This document shows, one piece after another, positions 6,277-13,186 of a DNA stretch of 16,131 nt (the stretch's first letter is position 1; each line of letters begins with the position of its first letter). Below the pieces are notes generated by a model that saw only the letters and a list, made by a program, of their open reading frames with translations, was not told where the DNA came from and did no database searches. This stretch comes from CAZNLH01 sp964573995. Lineage in GTDB: Bacteria; Gemmatimonadota; CAZMKB01; CAZNLH01. The stretch covers positions 1 through 16,131 of the forward strand of contig CAZNLH010000042.1 of assembly GCA_964573995.1 (NCBI GenBank), in the 5' to 3' direction. A program made the position numbers and the translations under genes.

Positions 6277-7310
6277 AACGGGTGGGAGGGCTGTTGAAGG
6301 AGGCGTCGGATTTCGGACACTTGCACGCTGCGTTCCAACGCGCCCTGAGGGGATCGGGTCGGACGGAAGAGGCCTGCCGATTTCACTTCCACTTGGAAAG
6401 AGAATTGCTGAATCTCCGGGAAGAACTTCTGTCCGGTTCCTACCGTCCAGGCCGCTACCGCTATTTCCGTATTCTCGAACCGAAGCAGCGAACTATCAGC
6501 GTGGCGCCGTTCCGGGATCGAGTGGTGCATCATGCAGTGGTGGGAGCGCTTGAACCGGTGTTCGAGCCGCGCTTTATCTTCGATTCTTACGCCACACGCC
6601 GTGGGAAAGGGACTCATCGTGCGGTCCGCCGGGCCCAGTTTTTTATGCGATCCCATAGATGGTACCTTAAAACGGATGTGCTCGGCTACTTCGATCACAT
6701 AGACCATGACATTCTGCTCGACCTCGTCGGGAGAAAGGTGAAGGACCAGCGGTTCCTCGACCTCATCCACTTGATCCTGGCGAACAGCGACGTGAGCCGC
6801 GGAATGAGTGACAGGCGTGGACTCCCTGTTGGAAACTTAACGAGCCAATTCTTCGCCAATGTCTATTTGGACCCATTGGATCACTTCGTTAAAGAGACGC
6901 TTGCAGTGAGGGGCTACCTCCGCTACATGGACGACGCGGTCTTCTTCTGTGCCGACAAAGAGGTTCTAAAGGAGATCCATAAGCGGGTTGCAGCATTCCT
7001 GCATGAGCATTTACGGTTGACCCTCAACTCCCGAGCCACATTCATCAACTCGCGGTCAAATGGGCTTCCGTTCCTGGGGTTTCGAATCTTTCCATCAATG
7101 ATTCGGTTTCGGCAGGAATATCTTCGTCGATTCAAGGCTGGTCTTAGGAGGCGTGCAGGAGAGCGTCGCGAGGGTCGGATCGACGAGGAGACCTGTCGTC
7201 GAAGCATGACGAGTATCGTGGGGCACGCAGCATTTGCTGATACGTATATGTTGAGGAGGGCCGTGATGGGCGAGATAGATCAGCCTCAGGCTGGTCTCAC
7301 TCTTCATTAG
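6273..7310 (+). CDS. DGR reverse transcriptase
   Basis: About 345 residues from ATG 6273, which overlaps the avd stop (ATGA) and has GGAGG upstream (6257-6261). An in-frame ATG at 6255 is possible, but DGR RTs commonly begin MKR, as here. Motifs in order: a RYRYFRILEPKQRTISVAPFRDRVVHHA region; motif A, KTDVLGYFDHIDH with Asp135; motif B, GLPVGNLTSQ (183-192), with SQ in place of the SP usual in group II intron RTs; motif C, YMDD with Asp220 and Asp221; and motif 7, LPFLGFRIFP. It has no maturase or endonuclease domain, as expected for the class. It copies TR RNA into cDNA with misincorporation opposite A. Three catalytic aspartates are present and the frame is intact. Confidence 0.96.
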   Translation: MKRVGGLLKEASDFGHLHAAFQRALRGSGRTEEACRFHFHLERELLNLREELLSGSYRPGRYRYFRILEPKQRTISVAPFRDRVVHHAVVGALEPVFEPRFIFDSYATRRGKGTHRAVRRAQFFMRSHRWYLKTDVLGYFDHIDHDILLDLVGRKVKDQRFLDLIHLILANSDVSRGMSDRRGLPVGNLTSQFFANVYLDPLDHFVKETLAVRGYLRYMDDAVFFCADKEVLKEIHKRVAAFLHEHLRLTLNSRATFINSRSNGLPFLGFRIFPSMIRFRQEYLRRFKAGLRRRAGERREGRIDEETCRRSMTSIVGHAAFADTYMLRRAVMGEIDQPQAGLTLH

Positions 7311-7327
7311 ATAAAGGGCATCGGCCG

Positions 7328-7455
7328 GAAAGCGGCGGCAACCGGGTGAAACGCGGCGGTAGTTGGAACAACAACGCGAGAAACGTCCGCGTCGCCAATC
7401 GCAACAACGACAACCCGGCCGACAGGAACAACAACCTGGGCTTCCGCCTTGCCAG
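7328..7455 (+). repeat. DGR template repeat (TR)
   Basis: It begins 17 bases after the RT stop and matches VR (5221-5348) at every non-adenine base. The leftmost four bases are a less certain part of the repeat; 7332-7455 is secure. Read in the VR frame it contains 11 AAC codons, concentrated at the diversified positions, nine of which are changed in VR. AAC is ideal for A-mutagenesis because no substitution at its A's creates a stop. The AAA (7349) and AGA (7379) codons could yield stops (TAA, TGA). It is the source of the mutagenic cDNA and is not itself a protein-coding gene. Confidence 0.97.
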
Positions 7456-7757
7456 CACACATCATACAGGCGAGACGCTGCCGGTCCATGGATCGCCAGC
7501 CAGTGCGCTGATGTGTCCAGGCCGGTGTCCGGCACCATGCGCTAAGCATGGTCGAAGATAGCACGTCCCCCCATGGCTTGTAACCATCTACTTGTAGGTA
7601 TGGTGAAGGTCATGAAGGGGCAAGATGTTGAATGATCTGATTTCAATTACACCGAGGGGGCTTGTAACGGAGGTTGGTCAGAGTGGGATCGTGGTGATTC
7701 CGAAATGTGTAACATACTATGCGGCACCAATTTGGGCTTTAAGGAGGAGGGGATTCT
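7456..7757 (+). ncRNA. Non-coding stretch after TR; probable 3' part of the DGR RNA plus upstream region of the caspase gene
   Basis: About 300 bases without a credible gene. Hairpins lie close together: GCCGG-TGT-CCGGC (7521-7533), directly abutting ACCATGC-GCTAA-GCATGGT (7534-7552), and a bulged ACCAT/ATGGT stem (7583-7604). In studied DGRs the sequence 3' of TR belongs to the structured RNA that binds Avd and primes cDNA synthesis. As TR here lies 3' of the RT gene, that part should fall here. The last ~20 bases contain a strong ribosome binding site, AAGGAGGAGG, for the ATG at 7758. No convincing promoter was found. The hairpins are visible; the RNA role is inferred. Confidence 0.45.
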
Positions 7758-9446
7758 ATGAAAACGTCTTCTGTACTAATGATGTTTACCCTGGCCCTGG
7801 CCGTCCGAGCAAAGGCAGAAAAGGTCAGTGTGAAGGTCCACGTCCTTCCCGCGCCGCCGTCCCTTACGGCGACGGTCGAGTTCACCGAGCCTTCGGGGAA
7901 CCGGATGCTCGATGCCGAGGAGACGGGGGCGCTGGTCGTTACCGTGGCAAACGGCGGAGAGGGCGACGCCTTCGACGTGAAGGTGGTCCTGACCCCGAGC
8001 CGCAAACTCGAGGGACTGCAATACGACGGCCGCGTAGCCCTGGGAACTATCGCTTCCGGGAAGAGCGTTAGGCGGAAAATCCCCCTGCGGGCCACTGAGG
8101 CGCTTCCGGCCTCGGAACTCACCTTCGACGTCGCCGTTCGTGAGGCGAACGGCTTCGATGCGGACCCCCTGCGGATCGCCTTCCGGACGAAGGCCTTCGA
8201 GCCTCCCAAACTCGTCGTGGCGGACATGGGGATAGAGGACCAGAGCGGCAACTCGCGGGTGGAGCCCATGGAGAACGTCGAGTTGACCATTCGGGTGCAG
8301 AACGTGGGGCAGGGTGACGCGCGGGGAGTGACGGTGGACGTCGTGAACGGAGAAAACGTCTTCATCGGCGGCGAGGGGAAGACCCACTTTGATATCGGTT
8401 CGCTCAAGGCTGGGGAGTATCATGATATTTCCTTCATGTTCTACACGAACAAGCGGATAAAGAACGGTGAGCGGATCCCTATCGACGTGAAGATCGGCGA
8501 GGCGCGCCCTCAGTTCGCGACATCGGAGGGCCTGGACCTCACGATGAACGCCCGGCAGAAGGCGACCCGGGAGATCCGGGTCGCCGGGATCGAGAGCCCC
8601 CGGAAGCCCATCGAACCCGCCACGGGACTCAGCGTGGACGTGGACATGGAGATCCCCGAGGGGAAAGGCCGGGCCGGCCGATACGACGTCGCGGTCGTGA
8701 TCGGCAACCGGCATTACGACACGCCCGGGGTGCCGGAGGTTGCCTACGCCGACCGGGACGCGCGAATCGTGAAGGAGTATCTCCTTCGGACGTTCGGTTT
8801 CCGGGAGGAGAACATCATCTACGAGGAGGACGCCACCCTCTCGAAGTTCAACGAGATCTTCGGCACGACGGCGAGTCCCGGGGGGAAACTGCACGACTGG
8901 ATCCGGCCGGGTCGGTCGCGGGTGTTCATCTACTACGCGGGTCACGGGGCGCCGGACCTCCAGTCTCACGAGGCGTACTTCGTCCCTTCGGACGCCAATC
9001 CCCAGCACCTGGCGACGATGGGGTACCGGCTGAAGACCTTTTATCAAAATCTGTCCCGGCTCGACGCGAAGGACATTATGGTGGTGCTCGACGCCTGTTT
9101 CTCCGGGAACGCCAACGGGGAGTTCATCTTCAAGGGGATCAGCCCGGTCGGATTGAAGGTGCGGGACGATATCACGGCGCTGGGCAAGGGTTCCGTATTG
9201 AGCGGTGGGGCCGTGGACCAGGTGACGACCTGGTACCCGGAGAAGCGGCATTCGCTCTTCACCTATTTCTTCCTCAAGGGGATCGGTGGCGCCGCGGATG
9301 TGAACGGGGATCGCAGTATCACGATAAGGGAGATGCGGGCCTACCTGGACGAGAACGTCCCGTACATGGCAAGGCGCCTCAAGGGCCTCGATCAGACCCC
9401 AGTGGTCCGGGGCCCGGAGGATGAGGTGCTGGTGTTACTCAAATGA
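7758..9446 (+). CDS. Exported caspase-like protease (C14 type) with CARDB-like domains and an EF-hand-like loop
   Basis: A 562-residue protein. Residues 1-20 are a short signal peptide (cleavage near VRAKAE). Two CARDB-like beta-sandwich domains follow (about 35-150 and 155-270), each with an acidic 'SGN..LDAEE' or 'SGNSRVEPME' turn. The caspase domain spans about 310-560: VAVVIGNRHYD, a YYAGHGAP strand with catalytic His396, and LDACFSGN with catalytic Cys447. DVNGDRSITIRE (514-525) fits an EF-hand calcium loop, suggesting Ca2+ dependence as in metacaspases. The ribosome binding site AAGGAGGAGG is strong. It is colinear with the C-terminal two-thirds of the protein encoded at 13124-10452. 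Substrate unknown. It lies directly downstream of the DGR in the same direction and could be co-transcribed. Confidence 0.9.
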   Translation: MKTSSVLMMFTLALAVRAKAEKVSVKVHVLPAPPSLTATVEFTEPSGNRMLDAEETGALVVTVANGGEGDAFDVKVVLTPSRKLEGLQYDGRVALGTIASGKSVRRKIPLRATEALPASELTFDVAVREANGFDADPLRIAFRTKAFEPPKLVVADMGIEDQSGNSRVEPMENVELTIRVQNVGQGDARGVTVDVVNGENVFIGGEGKTHFDIGSLKAGEYHDISFMFYTNKRIKNGERIPIDVKIGEARPQFATSEGLDLTMNARQKATREIRVAGIESPRKPIEPATGLSVDVDMEIPEGKGRAGRYDVAVVIGNRHYDTPGVPEVAYADRDARIVKEYLLRTFGFREENIIYEEDATLSKFNEIFGTTASPGGKLHDWIRPGRSRVFIYYAGHGAPDLQSHEAYFVPSDANPQHLATMGYRLKTFYQNLSRLDAKDIMVVLDACFSGNANGEFIFKGISPVGLKVRDDITALGKGSVLSGGAVDQVTTWYPEKRHSLFTYFFLKGIGGAADVNGDRSITIREMRAYLDENVPYMARRLKGLDQTPVVRGPEDEVLVLLK

Positions 9447-9500
9447 GGATAGCGAGGCGAGTGGACGCGCTGCCAGCCGGTTCGCGCTCGGCGGTGTCGG

Positions 9501-9553
9501 CCGGCACTGTGAGCGTCACTGCCGGGAAGGAATCGCCTCCCGGGTCATCCCGG
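9501..9553. terminator. Weak candidate hairpins between convergent genes
   Basis: CCGGCA (9501-9506) pairs with TGCCGG (9520-9525) plus two inner pairs after a mismatch. CCGGG-TCAT-CCCGG follows at 9540-9553. They sit in the 123-base gap where two convergent genes end, where bidirectional termination would be expected. No T-tract follows on either strand, so they do not meet the intrinsic terminator pattern. The GC-rich context makes chance stems likely. Confidence 0.25.
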
Positions 9554-9569
9554 CCGATGTACACCGACC

Positions 9570-10418
9570 CTATTTCTCGTGTACCTCGTACCCGAGGACG
9601 GCCTGGGTGCGGTCACCCGGCGGGATGTCCGAGAGCCATTTCTGAAACTCGGTAAAGGAGACCTCCGGAAACTTGTCGAAGGCTGCCCCTTCATCGCCTT
9701 GCAGCAGGAAATCGACCTTCTCCTTGGTTGCAACGACGAATATCGCCTCGTAGATCGATCCCATGCCTGGAACGGCCTGCGCGGTCAATCTCCAGAAGCC
9801 TCTTTCCTGGGGTGAGGGGATCTCGACCTCATCGTGGGCCTCGAGAAAGTTATCCTTCTTGAAGGGACTGGGTACCAGAAGGGCGATCTTGTCGTTGTAC
9901 TGCCAGTTGAGCACCGTGAGGTAACAATCCCTCGTCGCCTCCGCCCGTATGATGATGTCGTCTCCGTCGACAAAGGTCTCCCGGTTGAGATTGGATCGGA
10001 GCCTGAAGGAGGGGTCCGGCTTTCCTCTCGGGGTCACCTTCGCCCGGATCTTCACCCGGCATAGGAGTTCCGGAAAGGACGTCTCGGATTCTCGGTGCTC
10101 GCTCACCTCCCACTTTAGAACGGACTGTTCGACTATTTCCCCCGAGTAGAAGAGGAGGACGGCCTTGTTCGCCATGGCCATGTTCTTGATGTAGTCCATG
10201 CCGGTGATCTCGATCGGGTTCACCTGTGAGACGGCGTTCAGTCGGGCCTGGTTGAGGGCGATCTGCTGGGCCCTCTCGGGCGTAACCCTCGAAATGACCG
10301 CCTCTCCGGTCGACTCCACCCACTTCCCTTCTTTTGCCGCCTGGCCGTGGCATGGCGAGCTTGCCCCCAACAATGCTGTCAGACCTAACAGAAGGCACTG
10401 GATCTCACTCTTATTCAT
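9570..10418 (-). CDS. Exported DUF4384-domain protein
   Basis: A 282-residue protein. Residues 1-26 are a signal peptide (LLLGLTALLGASS, cleavage near HGQA). Residues about 33-125 have an LPP20-like segment: ESTGEAVISRVTPERAQ, then ALNQARLNAVSQV. Residues about 145-265 fit DUF4384: FRLRSNLNRETFVDGDDIII, DCYLTVLNWQYNDKIALLVPS, and a VPGMGSIYEAIFVVAT strand. DUF4384 proteins commonly occur beside caspase-like and kinase signalling genes, and its function is not established. AGGGTGA precedes the ATG. It lies 33 bases after the WD40-caspase gene and is last in the minus-strand set. The N-terminal half recalls the protein at 1523-2392, suggesting related envelope parts on both sides of the DGR. 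Confidence 0.82.
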   Translation of the reverse strand: MNKSEIQCLLLGLTALLGASSPCHGQAAKEGKWVESTGEAVISRVTPERAQQIALNQARLNAVSQVNPIEITGMDYIKNMAMANKAVLLFYSGEIVEQSVLKWEVSEHRESETSFPELLCRVKIRAKVTPRGKPDPSFRLRSNLNRETFVDGDDIIIRAEATRDCYLTVLNWQYNDKIALLVPSPFKKDNFLEAHDEVEIPSPQERGFWRLTAQAVPGMGSIYEAIFVVATKEKVDFLLQGDEGAAFDKFPEVSFTEFQKWLSDIPPGDRTQAVLGYEVHEK

Positions 10419-10451
10419 ATCTTTTTCACCCTAATGTCTCATTGGTTCGAT

Positions 10452-13124
10452 TTAATAGGCGGCCAGCACGTCGGTTTCATTTCCGTGCACGATCGGCGTC
10501 TGGCTAATTCCCCTTCGACCTGCCCAGTAGGGTACCCCCTCCGTCCGACTGCTGATGTACGACTGCAATTCGCCGACGGTGATCTTCCGATCCTGGTCCC
10601 GATCCGCGGCGCCCGAGATTCCCTTCAGGAAGAAGTAGGTGAAGAGGCTGTGCTTCTTCTCGGGATACCAGGCACTGACCTCGTCTCCCGAGGAAGACGT
10701 GATCACCGTCCCGTTGATAGTTGCCTCCCGGCTGACATCGATCGCAACCGGGTTGGCCTTGAGGAGCGAGCCTCCGCCCGAATTGCCGGAGAAGCAGGCC
10801 TCGATCACAACGGTGATCGATCTGGCATCGAGCAAGGAGATGTTCTTATAAAACGTGTCCAGGCTGTAACCATTGACATCGATGCTCTGCGGGTCGCAAT
10901 CCACCGGGACGAAATAGGCCTTCTTCGTCTCGATATCCGGGGCCCCATGACCAGAGTAATAGATGAAGACGTCAGAGACCCCCGGTTTGATGTATCTGGC
11001 CAGTTTTCCCCGCGGCTTCGTCTCGGTCCCGAAGATGGAATTGAAATCGGATAGTTTGGCGTCGGTCACATAGAGGATATTGCCGTCGGCGTATCCGAAC
11101 TGGCTCATGAGATACTCTCTCACGATGGATGCATCGTTCAAGGCGTACTCGGCGCGGGGGATGTCCGCGAATTCGTAATCCCTGTTCCCGATCACGACCG
11201 CCACGGCATCTTGGTTCTTTGCCTCTGTCTCCGGCACGTTGACGTCCACATCGACGGTCAGGCTTGGGGCCTTTTCGATCTCCTTTTCCTCGTGGTAGGT
11301 GCCGGCGACAACCAGTTCTTCGGCCCGCTTCTGAACGATGTTGAATGGGAGATCGATCTCCTTCTTGAATCCATACCTCCCGATGGCCTCCGTGGCGGCC
11401 ACCTCGATGGGGACAGATGTGGCCTGGTTGTTGGTGTAGATCATGAAGGAGATATTCTTTGATTCACCAGCGGCCAGTTCGCCGAGTTCAAAGGAGGTCC
11501 GGCTGCCGGCGCCGATGAAGACATTCTCTCCCGGATTCACACCTACCTTCACATCCTCGGCCTTCCCCTGGCCGATGTTCTGGATGCGGGCGGTGATGGT
11601 GACCATCTCCAGGGGTTCGATCTTGCTGTTGTTGTTGCCGTGGTCCTCGATCCCATAGTCGAGCGAGAGGCGCGGAGGAATCAACTCCTGGGTAGAGAAG
11701 CGCAGCGGCAGGGGGGAGGGGAGCCCGAAGCCGTTCTTCTCCGTGACGCTGATGCTCACGTCGACGCTGTCGGATGCGATGTCCAGTCCCGCTGTAAAGG
11801 GGATGGCGATCGTCTCCGTGGCTCCGGGGTTGAGCCTGTCCAGGGTATACCTCCTTTGATATTTCAGGTCCTTCACGATCCTATCCATGTTGACGTTCGC
11901 CGTGATCCCATAGGCCACGCCCTGTCCGTTGTTGGTCAGGGTCAACTTTACCTCGGCCGTCTCCTCGGCATCGAGCAGGTTGTTGCCGGAGGGCTCCGAG
12001 AACGAGAGTTCACCGGACAAGACGGGGGGATACATGGGGGGTGGCGCAGAGGTGATACTCTCGCCGCCGATCCCAAGGGAGGAGACATCCCAGATCCTGA
12101 CTTCCTTATGTTTATCGCCGCTGGCGAGATATCTACCGTCAGGGCTGAAGGCGACAGAGTAGACATCCTTGGCGGTCTTCAGTGTTGCAAGAGAATCTCC
12201 GGAAGAGGCCTTCCACAATCTTATTATTTTTTCTTCTAAGGCAGAAGCCAGAAACTGGCCGTCGGGCGAGAATGCTAATGAGTAAACCATATGGTTATCA
12301 CCAATCTTCTTAATCTGACGTCCATCTTTGATCTTCCAATATATGATGTAAAATCTTAGTGTATTATAAGTGGTGCTACCAACTCGTATGCGTTTTGTAT
12401 AAGGTGCCGTTCCTACCAAAAGCTTACCATCAGGACTGAATGTGACCGATAAAGAAGCCCATTCATCTGTTTCCGAGAGCTTTTTCAACTGTTTTCCATC
12501 TGTATTCCATAATTTGATACTCTGTGCTTCACCTGGGTATCCACCGCTGGAGGCGAAGATGTCACCTTCTGGGTTGAAATCAACGGACATAACGCCCTTT
12601 GTACCACCTCCACCCCATGCGTGGACCACACCTCTCACATGGTGGATATATGAACGTATTATTGTTCCATTATTGACATCCCACAATATGACATTTTGAT
12701 CGTCAGATCCAGACACGAGCATCTGGCCATCTGGACTGAAGGCGATTGAATTGATACCGCCTTTGTGTCCCTCCAGCGTCCGGATCTCCGTCCAGTCGTA
12801 TGTCCGCCACAACTTGATGAGATGGTCGTCCGAGCCGGACGCCAGCATGGTCCCGTCCGGGCTGAAGGCGACGGTCTTCACCCCCTTTTTATGTCCCGTG
12901 AGCGTGCAGATCTCCTTCCCATCGCTGACCCGCCAGATCTTGACAGTCTTGTCGTCGGAGCCGGAGGCCAGCAGCGAACCGTCAGGGCTGAAGGCGACGC
13001 TTTGAACGGCCTTTTTGTGCCCCTTCAGGACGCGGTAGGGGAAGTCTCTCTCGGCGGAAAGGAGCGGCGTGATGGAGATAAGGCAGGCTGCGGAAAGGAT
13101 AAAGATATGGTCCAGGACCTTCAT
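10452..13124 (-). CDS. WD40-CARDB-caspase protein, exported
   Basis: An 890-residue protein. Residues 1-24 are a signal peptide. Residues about 30-355 hold seven WD40 repeats, enough for one closed beta-propeller (repeated 'VAFSPDG..LASGSDD..VKIW'). CARDB-like beta-sandwiches occupy about 375-610 (SGNNLLDAEET and ENVFIGAGS segments). The caspase domain spans about 640-885: VAVVIGNRDY, YYSGHGAP with His726, and IEACFSGN with Cys777. The His-Cys spacing is 51 residues, identical to the paralogue at 7758-9446. DRDQDRKITVGE (841-852) is an EF-hand-like loop. The propeller probably recruits partners or substrate. GAGGAA lies just upstream of the ATG. It is 62 bases downstream of the TPR-CHAT gene, probably in the same operon. 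Blades 4-6 are AT-rich compared with the rest of the gene. Confidence 0.92.
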   Translation of the reverse strand: MKVLDHIFILSAACLISITPLLSAERDFPYRVLKGHKKAVQSVAFSPDGSLLASGSDDKTVKIWRVSDGKEICTLTGHKKGVKTVAFSPDGTMLASGSDDHLIKLWRTYDWTEIRTLEGHKGGINSIAFSPDGQMLVSGSDDQNVILWDVNNGTIIRSYIHHVRGVVHAWGGGGTKGVMSVDFNPEGDIFASSGGYPGEAQSIKLWNTDGKQLKKLSETDEWASLSVTFSPDGKLLVGTAPYTKRIRVGSTTYNTLRFYIIYWKIKDGRQIKKIGDNHMVYSLAFSPDGQFLASALEEKIIRLWKASSGDSLATLKTAKDVYSVAFSPDGRYLASGDKHKEVRIWDVSSLGIGGESITSAPPPMYPPVLSGELSFSEPSGNNLLDAEETAEVKLTLTNNGQGVAYGITANVNMDRIVKDLKYQRRYTLDRLNPGATETIAIPFTAGLDIASDSVDVSISVTEKNGFGLPSPLPLRFSTQELIPPRLSLDYGIEDHGNNNSKIEPLEMVTITARIQNIGQGKAEDVKVGVNPGENVFIGAGSRTSFELGELAAGESKNISFMIYTNNQATSVPIEVAATEAIGRYGFKKEIDLPFNIVQKRAEELVVAGTYHEEKEIEKAPSLTVDVDVNVPETEAKNQDAVAVVIGNRDYEFADIPRAEYALNDASIVREYLMSQFGYADGNILYVTDAKLSDFNSIFGTETKPRGKLARYIKPGVSDVFIYYSGHGAPDIETKKAYFVPVDCDPQSIDVNGYSLDTFYKNISLLDARSITVVIEACFSGNSGGGSLLKANPVAIDVSREATINGTVITSSSGDEVSAWYPEKKHSLFTYFFLKGISGAADRDQDRKITVGELQSYISSRTEGVPYWAGRRGISQTPIVHGNETDVLAAY

Positions 13125-13186
13125 ATTTCATTCCTCAATGTACCGGATGAGCGCCTTAGAGGCCCATCCTTTGGGTGAACAGATGC

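Noticed and set aside
6273..7310. Group II intron or retron reverse transcriptase
   Set aside because: It has no maturase or HNH domain, motif B reads SQ rather than SP, and it sits with avd, HRDC and a TR/VR pair with A-specific differences.
7346..7561. 71-codon frame carrying RGGSWNNNARN and similar, as a small protein gene
   Set aside because: It is the in-frame reading of the template repeat with an unrelated tail. It has no proper start codon context or ribosome binding site. TR acts as RNA.
7625..8071. 148-codon plus-strand frame overlapping the caspase start
   Set aside because: Its second half reads the caspase gene in another frame (low-complexity R/G/P-rich), while the caspase has a signal peptide, domains and a strong ribosome binding site.
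7776..9251. 491-codon antisense frame opposite the caspase gene
   Set aside because: A long open antisense frame is expected in GC-rich genes with C/G third positions. Its translation has no recognisable domain and is H/R/P-rich.
10434..11054. 206-codon plus-strand frame opposite the WD40-caspase
   Set aside because: It is antisense to the conserved caspase domain, with no motif and no ribosome binding site.
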